DNA of 64,000 bases from Microbulbifer sp. YPW1 (GCF_013367775.1 NZ_CP055157.1:620001-684000); one strand, 5' to 3'. Positions 20,634 to 31,913 are shown, counted from the stretch's first letter. Made by a program: numbers and translations. Notes: a model not told the origin generated them from the sequence alone.

Positions 20634-21980
20634 TCAACGGCGGCCGTAGCTTTGCAGATTTGCCTTTTTCATCATCCCCTCGTACTGGTGGGACAGCAAA
20701 TGCGACTGCACCTGCGCCATGAAGTCCATCACTACGACCACAACGATCAGCAGCGAAGTACCTCCCAGATAGAAAGGAATGTTCAGCCCGACCACCAGGA
20801 ACTGCGGCAGCAGGGATACCAGAGCGATGTAACAGGCACCGACCAGGGTCAAACGAGTCAGAACGCTGTCGATATAACGCGCGGTCTGCTCACCGGGACG
20901 GATACCGGGCACATATGCACCGGATTTTTTCAGGTTGTCTGCCACTTCATTCGGGTTGAACATCAACGCCGTGTAGAAGAAACAGAAGAAGCCAATCAAC
21001 AGTGCGAACAGAATAATGTTCAGCGGCTGACCGGGGCCCAGCTGGAGCGCCATCCACTGCAGGATCTGCGCACCGATACCTTCGCCACCCTGACCGAACC
21101 ACTGCGCCAGAGTCGCAGGGAACAGCAGGATACTGCTGGCAAAGATAACCGGGATTACACCGGCCATGTTGACCTTCAGCGGCAGGTGGCTGGACTGTGC
21201 CGCCGGCGCCTGGGAGTAACGACCCGCCTGGCGCCGCGCGTGATTAATGGTGATACGGCGTTGGCCGCGTTCCATAACCACAACGAAGTAGACAACAGCA
21301 ATCGCCACGAAGCCGATAGCCAGCAGCATCAGGATATGCAATTCACCCTGACGCGCCTGCTCGAAAGCCTGGCCAATAGCACTGGGCAGCCCGGCAACGA
21401 TACCGGCGAAGATCAGCATGGAAATACCATTGCCAACACCGCGCTCGGTGATCTGCTCCCCCAGCCACATCATGAACACTGCACCGGTTACCAGTGACAC
21501 TACGGCCACAAAGTAGAAACCGAATGCCGGCTCAGCGGAATATGCGAGGTTCTGACCGGCGAGACCAAAGGTCATACCGATGCCCTGGATCAGAGCCAGC
21601 AATACCGTTAAATAACGGGTGTACTGGTTGATCTTGCGACGCCCTGCATCACCTTCCTTCTTTAACGCCTCCAGAGAAGGCGTCACCGCGGTCATCAACT
21701 GCATAATGATGGACGCGGAGATGTAAGGCATGATCCCGAGGGCCAGAATACTCATCCGTTCCAGTGCGCCACCGGAAAACATGTTGAACAGGCCAAGGAT
21801 GGTTCCCTGGTTCTGATTAAACAGGTTTGCCAGCTTTTCCGGATCAATACCGGGCACCGGAATATGGGTCCCTATACGATATACGAGAATCGCGAGAAAC
21901 AGAAAACGAAGGCGAGCCCAAAGCTCGCCTAATCCCTTGCCGTTACCCAGGGAGTTAACACCAGATCCTGGTCGTGCCAT
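20634..21980 (-). CDS. secY: Preprotein translocase subunit SecY
   Basis: The 448-residue channel protein has ten predicted helices, the N-terminal MARPGSG...[30 protein letters not shown] and the plug/ring region that follows. It forms the SecYEG export pore with SecE (48.5 kb in this window). It begins 12 bases after rplO, the standard spc operon position. Confidence 0.98.
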   Translation of the reverse strand: MARPGSGVNSLGNGKGLGELWARLRFLFLAILVYRIGTHIPVPGIDPEKLANLFNQNQGTILGLFNMFSGGALERMSILALGIMPYISASIIMQLMTAVTPSLEALKKEGDAGRRKINQYTRYLTVLLALIQGIGMTFGLAGQNLAYSAEPAFGFYFVAVVSLVTGAVFMMWLGEQITERGVGNGISMLIFAGIVAGLPSAIGQAFEQARQGELHILMLLAIGFVAIAVVYFVVVMERGQRRITINHARRQAGRYSQAPAAQSSHLPLKVNMAGVIPVIFASSILLFPATLAQWFGQGGEGIGAQILQWMALQLGPGQPLNIILFALLIGFFCFFYTALMFNPNEVADNLKKSGAYVPGIRPGEQTARYIDSVLTRLTLVGACYIALVSLLPQFLVVGLNIPFYLGGTSLLIVVVVVMDFMAQVQSHLLSHQYEGMMKKANLQSYGRR

Positions 21981-21992
21981 TGGGGCCTCGAT

Positions 21993-22427
21993 TTAGTCTT
22001 CTACTTTTCCGCCAGCAGCTTCGATGGCCGCTTTAGCACCTTTGGTGACGCCGAGACCTTTCACGGTTACCGCTTTGGTCAGCTCACCGGAAAGGAACAC
22101 TTTGGCGCGCTTAATGTGGCTGCCGATAATATCGGCATTTTTCAGCGCTGCCAAATCAATCGTGTCACCTTCTACCTTCGCCAGCTCCGCCAGACGCACT
22201 TCCGCTACAAAGCGGCCAACGCGAGAGGTGAAACCGTACTTCGGCAGGCGCTTCTGCAGCGGCATCTGACCGCCTTCGAAGCCCGGACGAACGCTACCAC
22301 CGGAACGGGCCTTTTGACCCTTGTGACCACGGCCACCGGTTTTACCCAGACCGCTACCGATGCCGCGACCAACGCGCTTGGCGCTGTGCTTGTGACCCTC
22401 AGCGGGAGACAAATCGTTTAAACGCAT
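21993..22427 (-). CDS. rplO: 50S ribosomal protein L15
   Basis: From the ATG at 22427 the product is 144 residues, identical in length to E. coli L15, starting [21 protein letters not shown], with the Gly-rich [14 protein letters not shown] loop. GGAGG lies seven bases upstream. An upstream in-frame start is rejected because it would run over this Shine-Dalgarno. One base separates it from rpmD. Confidence 0.97.
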   Translation of the reverse strand: MRLNDLSPAEGHKHSAKRVGRGIGSGLGKTGGRGHKGQKARSGGSVRPGFEGGQMPLQKRLPKYGFTSRVGRFVAEVRLAELAKVEGDTIDLAALKNADIIGSHIKRAKVFLSGELTKAVTVKGLGVTKGAKAAIEAAGGKVED

Positions 22428-22428
22428 G

Positions 22429-22614
22429 TTACGCCTCCTCAACTTTAACGAGGTAGTTCACTTTGTTGATCATGCCGCGCACAGAGGGAGTGTCTTCCAC
22501 TTCCACAGTGTGACCGATGCGGCGCAGACCCAGACCAGCAACACATGCCTGATGATTTTTCAGGCGACCGTTGATGCTCTTGACCTGGGTGACTTTGATG
22601 GTCTTCTTAGCCAT
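22429..22614 (-). CDS. rpmD: 50S ribosomal protein L30
   Basis: 61 residues (E. coli 59) with the L30 core [27 protein letters not shown]. Part of the spc operon between rpsE and rplO; the 66-base gap before it is the largest inside this gene cluster. Confidence 0.96.
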   Translation of the reverse strand: MAKKTIKVTQVKSINGRLKNHQACVAGLGLRRIGHTVEVEDTPSVRGMINKVNYLVKVEEA

Positions 22615-22680
22615 GACTCATTCACTCAAAGCAAGTTCAGAGTGGGCCGCAGCGATAGTGCTGCTGCGACCCAAACCGAA

Positions 22681-23190
22681 TCAGTTCAGGATTTCTTCCA
22701 CAGACTTGCCACGCTTGGCGGCGACGTCTTCCGGGCTGCTCATTTTGCCCAGAGCACTGAAAGTGGCGCGAACGACGTTTACCGGGTTGGTAGAGCCGTA
22801 GCACTTGGCCAGTACGTTGTGGACACCAGCCATTTCCAGTACGGAGCGCATGGCACCGCCGGCAATTACACCGGTACCCTGGGAAGCGGGCTGCATGTAT
22901 ACCTTGGAACCGCCGTGGCGACCGTTGGTAGCGTACTGAATGGTGTCACCGTTCAGGTCTACCTGGATCATGTTGCGACGCGCAGCTTCCATTGCCTTTT
23001 GGATGGCAACTGGCACTTCGCGAGCCTTGCCACGACCAAAGCCAACGCGGCCATTGCCATCGCCAACTACGGTCAGAGCGGTGAACGCGAAGATACGACC
23101 ACCTTTTACGGTTTTGGCAACGCGATTGACCTGGACCAGCTTTTCCTGGAGGCCTTCGTCGTTGCTCTTCTCGACTTTATCTCTAGCCAT
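22681..23190 (-). CDS. rpsE: 30S ribosomal protein S5
   Basis: 169 residues (E. coli 167) with the double-stranded RNA-binding fold ([19 protein letters not shown]) and the [14 protein letters not shown] loop important for translational accuracy. Ten bases after rplR. Confidence 0.98.
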   Translation of the reverse strand: MARDKVEKSNDEGLQEKLVQVNRVAKTVKGGRIFAFTALTVVGDGNGRVGFGRGKAREVPVAIQKAMEAARRNMIQVDLNGDTIQYATNGRHGGSKVYMQPASQGTGVIAGGAMRSVLEMAGVHNVLAKCYGSTNPVNVVRATFSALGKMSSPEDVAAKRGKSVEEILN

Positions 23191-23200
23191 AACTCAACCC

Positions 23201-23551
23201 TTAGAATTTCAGACCGGCTTCGCGGGCAGCGTCTGCCAGGGCCTTAACACGGCCGTGGTATTTGAAACCGCTGCGATCGAAGGCTACCGCTTCAACGCCG
23301 GCGGCCTTGGCACGCTCAGCGATCAGGGTACCGACGGCTTTAGCAGCGTCGACGTTGCCGGTTTTGCTTTCACGCAGGTCCTTGTCCAGAGTAGAGGCAG
23401 AGGCCAATACCTTGTCGCCTTCGGCAGACAGGATCTGTGCGTATATGTGGCGCGGAGTGCGGTTCACTGTCAGGCGAACGGCGCCCAGCTCACGGAACTT
23501 GGCGCGGGCACGACGTGCACGACGCAAGCGAGATTGCTTTTTAACGTTCAT
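23201..23551 (-). CDS. rplR: 50S ribosomal protein L18
   Basis: 116 residues (E. coli 117); starts [20 protein letters not shown] and ends with the 5S-rRNA-binding [25 protein letters not shown]18 delivers 5S rRNA with L5. Nine bases after rplF. Confidence 0.97.
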   Translation of the reverse strand: MNVKKQSRLRRARRARAKFRELGAVRLTVNRTPRHIYAQILSAEGDKVLASASTLDKDLRESKTGNVDAAKAVGTLIAERAKAAGVEAVAFDRSGFKYHGRVKALADAAREAGLKF

Positions 23552-23560
23552 ATCTATGCC

Positions 23561-24094
23561 TTACTTCTTCTTGGCCTCTTTGCGATACACGCGCTCATCG
23601 GCGTAGCGGACACCCTTACCTTTGTAGGGCTCCGGCGGACGGAATGCGCGGATCTCTGCGGCCACTTGACCCAACAGCTGCTTGTCGCTGCTCTTCAGTA
23701 CGATTTCAGTCTGGCTCGGAGTCTCTGCGGTTACGCCTTCCGGAAGTGCGTAATCGATCGGGTGAGAGAAACCGAGAGTCAGGTTAACGGTCTTACCGGA
23801 TGCTTTCGCACGGTAACCAACACCGTTCAGCTGCAGCTTCTTTTCGAAGCCCTGACTGACACCGACCACCATATTGTTAACCAGCGCACGGGTGGTACCC
23901 GCCAGTGCACGCGCCTGCTTGGAGCCATTGCGCGCGGCAAACTTCAGCTGGTTTTCTTCTTGCTTAACTTCCACATCAGAGTGGACGTTGAAGTTCAGAT
24001 TGCCGTTACCACCTTTTACAGCGATATCCTGACCTTTCAGGTCAACGGAAACGCCAGCGGGGATCTGAACTGGATCATTTGCTACTCGAGACAT
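23561..24094 (-). CDS. rplF: 50S ribosomal protein L6
   Basis: 177 residues, equal to E. coli L6. Two repeated alpha/beta domains; the C-terminal signature [19 protein letters not shown] lies near residue 155. It supports the sarcin-ricin loop region where EF-Tu and EF-G bind. 12 bases after rpsH. Confidence 0.98.
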   Translation of the reverse strand: MSRVANDPVQIPAGVSVDLKGQDIAVKGGNGNLNFNVHSDVEVKQEENQLKFAARNGSKQARALAGTTRALVNNMVVGVSQGFEKKLQLNGVGYRAKASGKTVNLTLGFSHPIDYALPEGVTAETPSQTEIVLKSSDKQLLGQVAAEIRAFRPPEPYKGKGVRYADERVYRKEAKKK

Positions 24095-24106
24095 TTCAAC
24101 CCCCGC

Positions 24107-24499
24107 TTAGAATACGGTGCAGAGCACTTCGCCACCGACGCCAGCCTGACGGGCTGCACGATCAGTCATCACACCTTGAGAGGTGGAAACGATCGCGATA
24201 CCCAGGCCACCGCGTACGGAAGGCAGCGCTTTTTTACCGGCGTAGTTACGCAGGCCCGGACGGGAAACCCGATCCAGCTCAGCGATAACCGGCTTGCCCT
24301 GAAAGTATTTCAGTTCGATGGTCAGTTCAGGCTTGGCGCCTTCGCTGACGGCTACACCAGTAACGTAACCTTCGTCTTTCAGAACGTTGGCTACAGCTAC
24401 TTTCAGTTTTGATGAAGGCATGGAAACACTGCCCTTTCCGCGGCCCAGGGCGTTGCGGATGCGGGTCAGCATATCTGCCAACGGATCTTGCATACTCAT
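24107..24499 (-). CDS. rpsH: 30S ribosomal protein S8
   Basis: 130 residues as in E. coli, starting [17 protein letters not shown] and ending [20 protein letters not shown]8 is a primary 16S binder and, in E. coli, the repressor of the spc operon acting at the rplE start. 27 bases after rpsN. Confidence 0.98.
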   Translation of the reverse strand: MSMQDPLADMLTRIRNALGRGKGSVSMPSSKLKVAVANVLKDEGYVTGVAVSEGAKPELTIELKYFQGKPVIAELDRVSRPGLRNYAGKKALPSVRGGLGIAIVSTSQGVMTDRAARQAGVGGEVLCTVF

Positions 24500-24526
24500 T
24501 ACTTAAGACTCCTCAAGTCTGCCGTA

Positions 24527-24832
24527 TTACCAGCTGGACTTAACCAGGCCGGGGACATCACCACGCATGGCTGCTTCACGCAGTTTGTTACGGCACAGGC
24601 CGAACTTGCGGTAGACAGCGTGGGGGCGACCAGTGATACGGCAGCGGCGCTGCTGACGTACCGGGCTTGCATCGCGCGGCAGTTGTTGCAGCTTGAGCTG
24701 AGCCTCCCAACGCTCCTCTTCAGAAGCGTCGGCACTGGCGATGATCGCCTTCAGCTCTTGACGCTTTTCAGCGTACTTAGCTGCGGTTCGAGCGCGCTTG
24801 TTCTCGCGCGCAATCATGGATTTCTTCGCCAT
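24527..24832 (-). CDS. rpsN: 30S ribosomal protein S14 (zinc-free form)
   Basis: 101 residues as in E. coli. There is no CxxC...CxxC zinc ribbon, so this is the C- (zinc-independent) form; the C-terminal [19 protein letters not shown] region is the S14 signature. Nine bases after rplE. Confidence 0.97.
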   Translation of the reverse strand: MAKKSMIARENKRARTAAKYAEKRQELKAIIASADASEEERWEAQLKLQQLPRDASPVRQQRRCRITGRPHAVYRKFGLCRNKLREAAMRGDVPGLVKSSW

Positions 24833-24841
24833 GGAATCCTC

Positions 24842-25381
24842 TTAACCCTTAAACGGGAAGTTGAATGCTTTCAGCAGTGCACGACCTTGGTCGTCGTTAG
24901 CTGCTGTAGTAGTGATACAAATATCCAGACCGCGGATCTTGTCTACTTTGTCGTAGTCAATTTCCGGGAAGATAATTTGTTCGGTTACACCCATTGAGAA
25001 GTTACCACGACCGTCGAACTGCTTCGGGCTAATGCCACGGAAGTCGCGGATACGCGGAATCGCGATACCGATCAGGCGCTCCAGGAACTCATACATGCGC
25101 TCACCGCGCAGAGTTACCTTACAGCCAATCGGCCAGCCATCACGGATTTTAAAGCCCGCGATAGACTTACGCGCGTTGGTCACAATGGGTTTTTGACCAG
25201 TGATTGCAGTCATGTCATTGACTGCGTGTTCCAGTACCTTCTTATCACCAATGGCTTCACCGACACCCATGTTGACGGTGATTTTGGTGATGCGCGGCAC
25301 GGACATTACGTTCTCAAGTCCCAGCTCTTCTTTCAGCTTGGACGCGAGTTCTTTGGTATAGAGCTCTTTAAGCCTTGCCAT
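24842..25381 (-). CDS. rplE: 50S ribosomal protein L5
   Basis: From the ATG at 25381 the product is 179 residues, the E. coli length, starting [21 protein letters not shown]; core motifs include [17 protein letters not shown] and [17 protein letters not shown] start nine bases upstream is possible but atypical. L5 binds 5S rRNA and contacts P-site tRNA. 14 bases after rplX. Confidence 0.97.
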   Translation of the reverse strand: MARLKELYTKELASKLKEELGLENVMSVPRITKITVNMGVGEAIGDKKVLEHAVNDMTAITGQKPIVTNARKSIAGFKIRDGWPIGCKVTLRGERMYEFLERLIGIAIPRIRDFRGISPKQFDGRGNFSMGVTEQIIFPEIDYDKVDKIRGLDICITTTAANDDQGRALLKAFNFPFKG

Positions 25382-25395
25382 GTTTTCCACCTGAC

Positions 25396-25713
25396 TTATG
25401 CGTCAACGGCTTCGCCGCTGGATTTGAAGACGCGAATCTTAGTGCCGTCTTCCAGTACTTTGAAGCCTACCCGGTCAGCTTTCTGGGTATTCGGGTTGAA
25501 GATGGCTACGTTGGAAACCTGGATAGCGGCTTCTTTCTCAACAATGCCACCAGCAACGCCCAGCTGGGGGTTCGGTTTCTGGTGCTTTTTGATCATCTGT
25601 ACACCGGATACGATCAGGCGACCGTCGTTAAGCACCTTACGTACGGTGCCACGCTTGCCTTTGTCGCGACCGGCGATAACGATGACTTCGTCGTCACGCT
25701 TGATCTTGCGCAT
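25396..25713 (-). CDS. rplX: 50S ribosomal protein L24
   Basis: 105 residues (E. coli 104), starting [22 protein letters not shown], the KOW motif of L24, an assembly initiator of the large subunit. 20 bases after rplN. Confidence 0.97.
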   Translation of the reverse strand: MRKIKRDDEVIVIAGRDKGKRGTVRKVLNDGRLIVSGVQMIKKHQKPNPQLGVAGGIVEKEAAIQVSNVAIFNPNTQKADRVGFKVLEDGTKIRVFKSSGEAVDA

Positions 25714-25733
25714 TACTATTCTCCGCTCGTGGC

Positions 25734-26102
25734 TTAGATAACTTCGGGAGCCAGTGAGATGATCTTCATGAACTTCTCACCGCGCAGCTCGCGAGTTACC
25801 GGGCCAAAAATACGGGTGCCGACCGGCGCATGTTGCTGGTTCAGCAGTACCGCTGCGTTATCGTCAAATTTGATCAGGGAGCCGTCCGGGCGACGCACAC
25901 CTTTTTTGGTGCGAACCACAACCGCGTTCATCACCTGACCTTTTTTCACTTTACCGCGAGGAATTGCTTCCTTAACGGTTACTTTGATGATGTCGCCAAC
26001 GCCAGCGTAGCGACGGTGGGAGCCGCCCAGCACCTTGATGCACATGACACGGCGAGCCCCACTGTTATCGGCTACTTCTAAGTAGGATTCCGCTTGAATC
26101 AT
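25734..26102 (-). CDS. rplN: 50S ribosomal protein L14
   Basis: 122 residues (E. coli 123), starting [21 protein letters not shown], with [20 protein letters not shown] in the middle. In E. coli it is the first gene of the spc operon; here only 34 bases separate it from rpsQ, and I see no promoter between, so S10 and spc genes may be read together. Confidence 0.98.
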   Translation of the reverse strand: MIQAESYLEVADNSGARRVMCIKVLGGSHRRYAGVGDIIKVTVKEAIPRGKVKKGQVMNAVVVRTKKGVRRPDGSLIKFDDNAAVLLNQQHAPVGTRIFGPVTRELRGEKFMKIISLAPEVI

Positions 26103-26136
26103 CGTTCCTCTCCGAAACTCTTCAATGCGCTAGGGG

Positions 26137-26400
26137 TTAAACCTTCGCCGCACGCTCTACAATTTTCTGCAAGGACCAGGATTTGCTCTTGGACAGCGGA
26201 CGAGATTCTTCAATGGTCACAACATCACCGATGCCGCATTCATTGTTTTCGTCGTGTGCTTTGAGCTTGGTGGACTTGCTCACGATTTTGCCGTAGATCG
26301 GGTGCTTAACACGGCGCTCGATCAAAACGGTGACGGTTTTATCCATCTTGTCACTCACAACCTTGCCGGTCAGAGTACGCTTCAGTTTTGCTTCAGCCAT
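26137..26400 (-). CDS. rpsQ: 30S ribosomal protein S17
   Basis: 87 residues (E. coli 84): an OB-fold protein with [20 protein letters not shown] and the [18 protein letters not shown] signature. Two bases after rpmC. Confidence 0.97.
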   Translation of the reverse strand: MAEAKLKRTLTGKVVSDKMDKTVTVLIERRVKHPIYGKIVSKSTKLKAHDENNECGIGDVVTIEESRPLSKSKSWSLQKIVERAAKV

Positions 26401-26402
26401 GA

Positions 26403-26594
26403 TTAATTACCTGCTTTCTCGGTCAACACAGTCTTAATGCGAGCAATGTCGCGACGAGTCTGCTTCAGCAGATGGGTCTGAGTCAGCTGACCGGTGGACT
26501 TCTGCATACGCAGCTTGAACTGTGCTTCAAGCTGGCTCAGGAGTTCCTGGTTCAGTTCTTCAACAGACTTTGAGCGTAGATCTGCAGTCTTCAT
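26403..26594 (-). CDS. rpmC: 50S ribosomal protein L29
   Basis: 63 residues as in E. coli, a helical hairpin ([20 protein letters not shown]) that lies beside the exit tunnel and helps dock SRP and trigger factor. Overlaps the rplP stop by one base. Confidence 0.97.
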   Translation of the reverse strand: MKTADLRSKSVEELNQELLSQLEAQFKLRMQKSTGQLTQTHLLKQTRRDIARIKTVLTEKAGN

Positions 26595-27007
26595 TACATC
26601 ACCGAACGCTTAACGAAAGTTGTCTTTACAGGCAGCTTGGCTGCCGCGAGCTCAAATGCTTCGCGAGCCAGTTCTTCGGATACGCCTTCCATTTCATAGA
26701 GGACTTTACCCGGCTGAATCTGAGCCACCCAGTATTCTACGTTACCCTTACCTTTACCCATACGAACTTCGAGGGGCTTACTGGAAATGGGCTTGTCCGG
26801 AAACACACGAATCCAGATCTTACCGCCACGTTTAACGTGACGAGTCATTGCGCGACGAGCCGCTTCGATCTGACGCGCAGTAATGCGTCCACGACCGATG
26901 GCCTTGAGGCCGAACTCGCCAAAGCTCACTTTAGAGCCGCGCTGAGAAAGACCGCGGTTGCGACCCTTCTGTACCTTGCGGAATTTTGTACGCTTTGGTT
27001 GTAGCAT
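26594..27007 (-). CDS. rplP: 50S ribosomal protein L16
   Basis: 137 residues (E. coli 136), starting [19 protein letters not shown], with [21 protein letters not shown]. The Arg that PrmA/YcfD-type enzymes hydroxylate lies in this region in E. coli. 11 bases after rpsC. Confidence 0.98.
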   Translation of the reverse strand: MLQPKRTKFRKVQKGRNRGLSQRGSKVSFGEFGLKAIGRGRITARQIEAARRAMTRHVKRGGKIWIRVFPDKPISSKPLEVRMGKGKGNVEYWVAQIQPGKVLYEMEGVSEELAREAFELAAAKLPVKTTFVKRSVM

Positions 27008-27018
27008 CTGCGCACCCC

Positions 27019-27699
27019 TTATTTAGCAGCTTTTTTGCGAGTCTTCGCTGGCTTTTCTTCGGGGATTTCGTCACCGATGACTTCGCCTTTGAAGATCCAA
27101 ACTTTCACACCGATGATGCCGTAGGTAGTACTGGCTTCATAAGTGCCGTAGTCGATGTTGGCACGCAGAGTGTGCAGCGGCACACGGCCTTCACGGTACC
27201 ATTCAGTACGCGCGATCTCAGCACCGCCGAGACGACCGCCCACTTGAATCTTGATACCTTCAGCGCCCTGGCGCATTGCGTTCTGTACGGCACGCTTCAT
27301 AGCGCGACGGAACATAACGCGACGCTCCAACTGCTGAGCAACGTTCTGGGCTACCAGAGTGGCATCCAGGTCAGGCTTGCGAACTTCTTCGATGTCGATG
27401 TGCACGGGCACACCCATCTGGGAAGTCAGCTCGTTGCGCAGACGCTCTACGTCTTCACCTTTTTTACCGATCACGATGCCCGGACGCGCAGTGTGGATAG
27501 TCACACGAGCGGTGTTGGCCGGACGTTCGATCTCGATGCGGCTCACGGAAGCGTGGGCCAGTTTCTTGCGAATGTATTCGCGAACTTTCAGATCCGTGTA
27601 CAGCTTGTCTGCGTACTCGTCACTGCCGGCATACCAAACGGAGGTATGCTTTTTAACGATACCCAGACGAATGCCGGTAGGATGTACTTTTTGTCCCAT
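27019..27699 (-). CDS. rpsC: 30S ribosomal protein S3
   Basis: 226 residues (E. coli 233): starts [20 protein letters not shown], with the KH domain ([20 protein letters not shown]) that forms part of the mRNA entry helicase. The tail is Lys/Ala-rich. 19 bases after rplV. Confidence 0.98.
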   Translation of the reverse strand: MGQKVHPTGIRLGIVKKHTSVWYAGSDEYADKLYTDLKVREYIRKKLAHASVSRIEIERPANTARVTIHTARPGIVIGKKGEDVERLRNELTSQMGVPVHIDIEEVRKPDLDATLVAQNVAQQLERRVMFRRAMKRAVQNAMRQGAEGIKIQVGGRLGGAEIARTEWYREGRVPLHTLRANIDYGTYEASTTYGIIGVKVWIFKGEVIGDEIPEEKPAKTRKKAAK

Positions 27700-27718
27700 G
27701 GTTTTCTCGCCTGCTCTC

Positions 27719-28051
27719 TTATTTCTCGGCTACTTTCACAGTAATGTGACAAGTACGCTTCAGAATACGATCAGCACGACCTTTCGCACGCGGTTTAATG
27801 CGCTTCATGGTCATACCCTCATCCACGAAAATTGTGGAAACCTTCAGTTCGTCGACATCGGCACCTTCATTGTGCTCGGCGTTGGCGATGGCAGATTCCA
27901 GAACCTTCTTGACGATCGCAGCACCCTTCTTGTGGCTGAAAGCCAGGATATCCAGGGCTTCCTCGACACCTTTGCCGCGAATCTGATCAGCTACCAGACG
28001 CGCCTTTTGTGCCGACAGACGAGCACCGCGTAATTTTGCTTGTACTTCCAT
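27719..28051 (-). CDS. rplV: 50S ribosomal protein L22
   Basis: 110 residues as in E. coli. The extended beta-hairpin near the C-terminus ([19 protein letters not shown]) lines the exit tunnel; no deletion of the type that gives macrolide resistance is seen. 15 bases after rpsS. Confidence 0.98.
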   Translation of the reverse strand: MEVQAKLRGARLSAQKARLVADQIRGKGVEEALDILAFSHKKGAAIVKKVLESAIANAEHNEGADVDELKVSTIFVDEGMTMKRIKPRAKGRADRILKRTCHITVKVAEK

Positions 28052-28066
28052 CTCTATAACCTCGGC

Positions 28067-28345
28067 TTAGCGCTTCTTCGCTTTCTTATCCGCAGCGTGG
28101 CCACGGTAAGTGCGGGTAGCCGCGAATTCGCCCAGCTTGTGACCAACCATTTCTTCGTTGATCAGAACGGGCACGTGTTGACGACCGTTATGAACGGCAA
28201 TCGTCAGGCCCACCATTTCCGGCATAACCATGGAACGGCGGGACCAGGTTTTAATCGGTCGACGATCATTTTTCTCAATCGCCGCCTCCACCTTCTTGAT
28301 CAAATGCAGATCAATAAAGGGACCTTTCTTTAATGAGCGTGGCAC
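28067..28345 (-). CDS. rpsS: 30S ribosomal protein S19
   Basis: 92 residues as in E. coli, starting [20 protein letters not shown] with [20 protein letters not shown]. It is in the head of the small subunit near the A-site finger. 39 bases after rplB. Confidence 0.98.
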   Translation of the reverse strand: MPRSLKKGPFIDLHLIKKVEAAIEKNDRRPIKTWSRRSMVMPEMVGLTIAVHNGRQHVPVLINEEMVGHKLGEFAATRTYRGHAADKKAKKR

Positions 28346-28384
28346 TGTCGATTCCTCTCTAGCAGCTCAGACATCGCGCGCGGC

Positions 28385-29209
28385 TTACTTGCCGCGACGA
28401 CGTACAATCATGTTGTCGGTGCGCTTGTTCTTACGCGTTTTCTTACCCTTGGTCGGAACACCCCAAGGCGTCACAGGGTGACGACCACCAGAGGTACGAC
28501 CTTCACCACCACCGTGCGGGTGGTCTACCGGGTTCATCGCCACACCGCGAACGGTAGGACGAACACCGCGCCAGCGTTTGGCACCTGCTTTACCCAGCTT
28601 GCGCAGGCTGTGCTCGGAGTTGCTCACTTCACCCAGGGTGGCGCGGCACTCGGACAGAACCCGACGCATTTCGCCAGAACGCAGACGGATAGTCGCGTAC
28701 TGACCTTCACGGGCAACCAGCTGTACAGAGGCACCGGCAGAGCGGGCCAGCTGAGCACCTTTACCAGGCTTCAGCTCGATGGCGTGAATCACGGAACCAA
28801 CCGGGATGTTGCGCAGCGGCAAAGTGTTACCCACTTTGATCGGCGCAGCGTCGCCGGACTGGACCTTGTCACCAGCTTTCAAGTGCTTCGGTGCAAGAAT
28901 GTAACGGCGCTCACCGTCGGCGTAGCAAACCAGAGCGATATGCGCGCTGCGGTTCGGATCGTATTCCAGGCGCTCAACGGTGGCCGGAATGCCATCCTTG
29001 TTACGCTTGAAATCCACTACGCGGTAGTGATGCTTGTGACCACCACCGATATGACGGGTAGTGATGCGACCGTTGTTGTTACGACCACCGGACTTGGACT
29101 TCTTCTCCAGCAGCGGCGCGTAAGGTGCACCCTTGTGCAGGTCGGAATTAACAACCTTTACTAGGTGACGACGGCCAGCAGAGGTCGGTTTTGTCTTTAC
29201 AATTGCCAT
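28385..29209 (-). CDS. rplB: 50S ribosomal protein L2
   Basis: 274 residues (E. coli 273); carries [20 protein letters not shown] near the N-terminus and the conserved [17 protein letters not shown] with the His implicated in peptidyl-transferase function. 14 bases after rplW. Confidence 0.98.
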   Translation of the reverse strand: MAIVKTKPTSAGRRHLVKVVNSDLHKGAPYAPLLEKKSKSGGRNNNGRITTRHIGGGHKHHYRVVDFKRNKDGIPATVERLEYDPNRSAHIALVCYADGERRYILAPKHLKAGDKVQSGDAAPIKVGNTLPLRNIPVGSVIHAIELKPGKGAQLARSAGASVQLVAREGQYATIRLRSGEMRRVLSECRATLGEVSNSEHSLRKLGKAGAKRWRGVRPTVRGVAMNPVDHPHGGGEGRTSGGRHPVTPWGVPTKGKKTRKNKRTDNMIVRRRGK

Positions 29210-29223
29210 TGTAACTTTCCCCT

Positions 29224-29520
29224 TTACTCAGCAGCTTCAAAGTTGATGTCGCTGCCTTCGGCCAGGCGAACGTAGGCTTTTTTCCAGTCGTTACGCTGGC
29301 CCATGCCGTAGCGAGTACGTTTGGTTTTGCCTTTTACGTTCACGGTGCGAACCTGCTCAACAGAAACATTGAACAGCTTCTCTACCGCGGCCTTGATCTC
29401 GGCTTTGGACGCGTCGGTGGTGACCTTGAACACTACCTGGTTGGCGGCATCCGCCAGCACAGCAGCTTTCTCGGAAATTACCGGACCCAGCAGTACTTTG
29501 TAGATTCGCTCTTGGTTCAT
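29224..29520 (-). CDS. rplW: 50S ribosomal protein L23
   Basis: 98 residues (E. coli 100); LGPVISEKA at residues 11-19 and the exposed loop used by trigger factor and SRP at the tunnel exit. Its start overlaps the end of rplD by four bases. Confidence 0.97.
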   Translation of the reverse strand: MNQERIYKVLLGPVISEKAAVLADAANQVVFKVTTDASKAEIKAAVEKLFNVSVEQVRTVNVKGKTKRTRYGMGQRNDWKKAYVRLAEGSDINFEAAE

Positions 29521-30131
29521 CCCAGCACCTCATCAATTTTCTTCAGTGCAGAAACGGTAACCACGACCTTGTCAAAGCGAATCAGGCTTACCGGATCGAT
29601 ACCCTGGACATCGCGAACATCGATCTTGTGCAGGTTGCGCGCGGCCAGGTAGAGGTTTTCATTAACCTCTTCGGTCACGATCAGCGCTTCTGCCAGATCG
29701 TACTGGGCAAGCTTGGTTACCAGCTGCTTGGTTTTCGGCGCTTCCACGTCGAAAGACTCAACAACAACCAGACGCTCCTGACGAGCCAGCTCAGAGAGAA
29801 TGCAGCGCAGTGCAGCGCGGTACATTTTCTTGTTCAGCTTGACGCTGTGATCGCGCGGTTCAGCGGCGAAAGTTACGCCACCGGAGCGCCACAGCGGGCT
29901 GCGGATAGTACCGGCGCGAGCACGGCCAGTACCTTTCTGGCGCCAAGGCTTCTTGCCGCCACCGGAAACCGCAGAGCGGTTCTTCTGGGCCTTGGTGCCC
30001 TGGCGCGCGCCAGCCATGTAGGCGACGACGGCCTGGTGTACCAGGTCCTGGTTGAATTCACGACCGAAAGCCACTTCAGAGACAGCTACAGTGCCTTTGG
30101 CGCCTTCGGGAGTAGCGATATTCAGTTCCAT
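29517..30131 (-). CDS. rplD: 50S ribosomal protein L4
   Basis: 204 residues (E. coli 201). The tunnel loop [20 protein letters not shown] is intact. In E. coli L4 represses the S10 operon by attenuation in the rpsJ leader; whether that operates here depends on the leader upstream of rpsJ. 18 bases after rplC. Confidence 0.98.
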   Translation of the reverse strand: MELNIATPEGAKGTVAVSEVAFGREFNQDLVHQAVVAYMAGARQGTKAQKNRSAVSGGGKKPWRQKGTGRARAGTIRSPLWRSGGVTFAAEPRDHSVKLNKKMYRAALRCILSELARQERLVVVESFDVEAPKTKQLVTKLAQYDLAEALIVTEEVNENLYLAARNLHKIDVRDVQGIDPVSLIRFDKVVVTVSALKKIDEVLG

Positions 30132-30149
30132 ATCTAATTACCCTCAGAC

Positions 30150-30785
30150 TTAGGCTTTCACAGCCGGACGAACGATCACGTTGCCACCCGGAGCTCCGGG
30201 AACAGCGCCTTTTACCAGCAGCAGGTTGCGCTCGGCATCCACACGAACCACTTCCAGGTTTTGCGTGGTAACACGCTCAGCACCCATGTGACCGGCCATC
30301 TTCTTGCCTTTCCACACACGACCAGGGGTCTGGCACTGACCGATAGAACCGGGTGCGCGGTGAGACAGGGAGTTACCGTGGGTAGCGTCTTGCATGCGGA
30401 AGTTCCAGCGCTTAATACCGCCCTGAAATCCTTTACCTTTGGAAGTGCCGGTTACGTCAATCTTCTGACCAGCTTCGAAGCTAGCAACAGTGATTTCAGA
30501 ACCGATTTCGAAGGACTCTTCAGAACCGTCAGTACGCAGTTCGAAAAGAGCAGAGCCAGCCTCTGTGTTGGCTTTGGCGAAGTGGCCCGCTTGGGGCTTG
30601 GAGACACGGGAAGCCTTACGAGCACCCACAGTTACCTGCACTGCGGAGTAGCCGTCAGTTTCCTGAGTTTTCACCTGAGTGACGCGATTGGGAGCTACCT
30701 CGATAACAGTTACCGGGATAGACGCGCCATCTTCAGTGAAGATGCGAGTCATGCCGCTCTTGCGGCCGACAATACCTATAGTCAT
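30150..30785 (-). CDS. rplC: 50S ribosomal protein L3
   Basis: 211 residues (E. coli 209), starting [16 protein letters not shown]; the central loop contains [23 protein letters not shown] with the methylatable Gln region that reaches toward the peptidyl-transferase centre. 110 bases after rpsJ, with a small hairpin between. Confidence 0.98.
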   Translation of the reverse strand: MTIGIVGRKSGMTRIFTEDGASIPVTVIEVAPNRVTQVKTQETDGYSAVQVTVGARKASRVSKPQAGHFAKANTEAGSALFELRTDGSEESFEIGSEITVASFEAGQKIDVTGTSKGKGFQGGIKRWNFRMQDATHGNSLSHRAPGSIGQCQTPGRVWKGKKMAGHMGAERVTTQNLEVVRVDAERNLLLVKGAVPGAPGGNVIVRPAVKA

Positions 30786-30852
30786 CTTTTCAACCTCTCA
30801 GTGCACGGGGCTTTAACCCACTGCGGCCGCCCAATTTCAGAGCGTTACACTA

Positions 30853-30873
30853 CCCGAACCTTTTTCGTTCGGG
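30853..30873 (-). other. Hairpin between rpsJ and rplC
   Basis: CCCGAAC and GTTCGGG form a 7-bp stem around a 7-base loop in the 110-base rpsJ-rplC gap. There is no T-run on the minus strand, so a processing or stability role is more likely than termination. Confidence 0.4.
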
Positions 30874-30895
30874 ATTCGGTAGTTAATTTGAAGTG

Positions 30896-31207
30896 TTAGC
30901 CGAGACTAATCTGAACCTCAACACCTGCCGCCAGATCGAGCTTCATCAGCGCGTCAACGGTTTTCTCGGTGGGCTCAACAATGTCCAGCAAACGCTTGTG
31001 AGTACGGATTTCATACTGGTCGCGCGCGTCTTTGTTGACGTGCGGAGAGATCAGTACGGTGTACTTCTCTTTACGAGTCGGCAGCGGAATGGGACCGCGA
31101 ACCTGAGCGCCAGTGCGCTTGGCCGTCTCGACGATCTCCTGAGTAGACGTGTCGATCAGCTTGTGATCAAACGCCTTCAGGCGAATTCGGATGCGTTGAC
31201 CCTGCAT
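30896..31207 (-). CDS. rpsJ: 30S ribosomal protein S10 (NusE)
   Basis: 103 residues as in E. coli, starting [20 protein letters not shown]10 is in the head of the 30S subunit and, as NusE, links NusG to the ribosome. First gene of the long S10-spc unit; a strong promoter lies about 75 bases upstream. Confidence 0.98.
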   Translation of the reverse strand: MQGQRIRIRLKAFDHKLIDTSTQEIVETAKRTGAQVRGPIPLPTRKEKYTVLISPHVNKDARDQYEIRTHKRLLDIVEPTEKTVDALMKLDLAAGVEVQISLG

Positions 31208-31281
31208 GGAATCAAACTCCAGTTATAAAGCTAAAGAACGTCCTTTTGCACAGCCCCGAGGGCGGGCGAAAAGGAGCGCGA

Positions 31282-31310
31282 AGTCTACGGGTGATTTTTT
31301 GGCCTGTCAA
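31282..31310 (-). promoter_or_regulatory. Sigma70 promoter of the S10 operon
   Basis: On the minus strand a perfect -35 TTGACA is followed after exactly 17 bases by TAGACT. The predicted start, near 31275, leaves a leader of about 68 bases before rpsJ with the GC-rich stretch GCCCGCCCTCGGGGC. This leader is shorter than the E. coli L4-responsive one. Confidence 0.8.
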
Positions 31311-31411
31311 CTCCACAGTGAAAACAAAGTTTGCACGGGCACGCCAAATAGCACCGGCGCGAAACTAAACTGAGGTATAAGCCGAAAAGCGCCATACAGG
31401 AGGGGCAAATC

Positions 31412-31888
31412 ATGACTATTGCCAGCACTGTCAGTCAGTACCTGACTGACCATTCAATTCAGTATCGGGTCATCCCCCACGAGCACAGCGCTACCAACCG
31501 GGAAAGCGCACACAAAGCCAATGTTCGCGAAGACCGGGTCGCCAAGGCCATCATGCTCAAGGATGAACGCGGTACGGTGATGACCATCATCCCCGCAAGC
31601 AGCAGCCTGGACATGCGCGCCGTACACGAGGAGACCGGCCGCAACCATCTGGAAATGATGGACGAGAGCGAATTCCAGCAACACTTTTCTGACTGTGAGG
31701 TCGGCGCCCTGCCCCCGCTGGGCCCAGCCTACGGGATTACCACCCTGGTGGACAGCGGCCTGGACGACCGGGACACCCTCTACCTCGAGTCCGGGGACCA
31801 CGAGTCACTGATCGCAATGGATGGCCGCGACTTCGACCAGCTCATGTCAGGCAGCAGACACTGCAACCTGACCCGAGACTGGATTTAA
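31412..31888 (+). CDS. YbaK/ProX-family aminoacyl-tRNA deacylase
   Basis: The 158-residue protein belongs to the YbaK/prolyl-tRNA-editing family that hydrolyses mischarged Cys- or Ala-tRNAs. Family features are VAKAIMLKDERGTVMTIIPA (residues about 44-63) with the conserved lysine, and DCEVGALPPLGPAYG near residue 95. The N-terminal YRVIPHEHSAT segment is also typical. Its plus-strand position splits the str and S10 gene blocks, which are continuous in Pseudomonas. AGGAGGGG precedes the ATG. Specificity cannot be assigned from sequence. Confidence 0.85.
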   Translation: MTIASTVSQYLTDHSIQYRVIPHEHSATNRESAHKANVREDRVAKAIMLKDERGTVMTIIPASSSLDMRAVHEETGRNHLEMMDESEFQQHFSDCEVGALPPLGPAYGITTLVDSGLDDRDTLYLESGDHESLIAMDGRDFDQLMSGSRHCNLTRDWI

Positions 31889-31913
31889 AGTCACCGGCCT
31901 TACGGGCGGCCAT

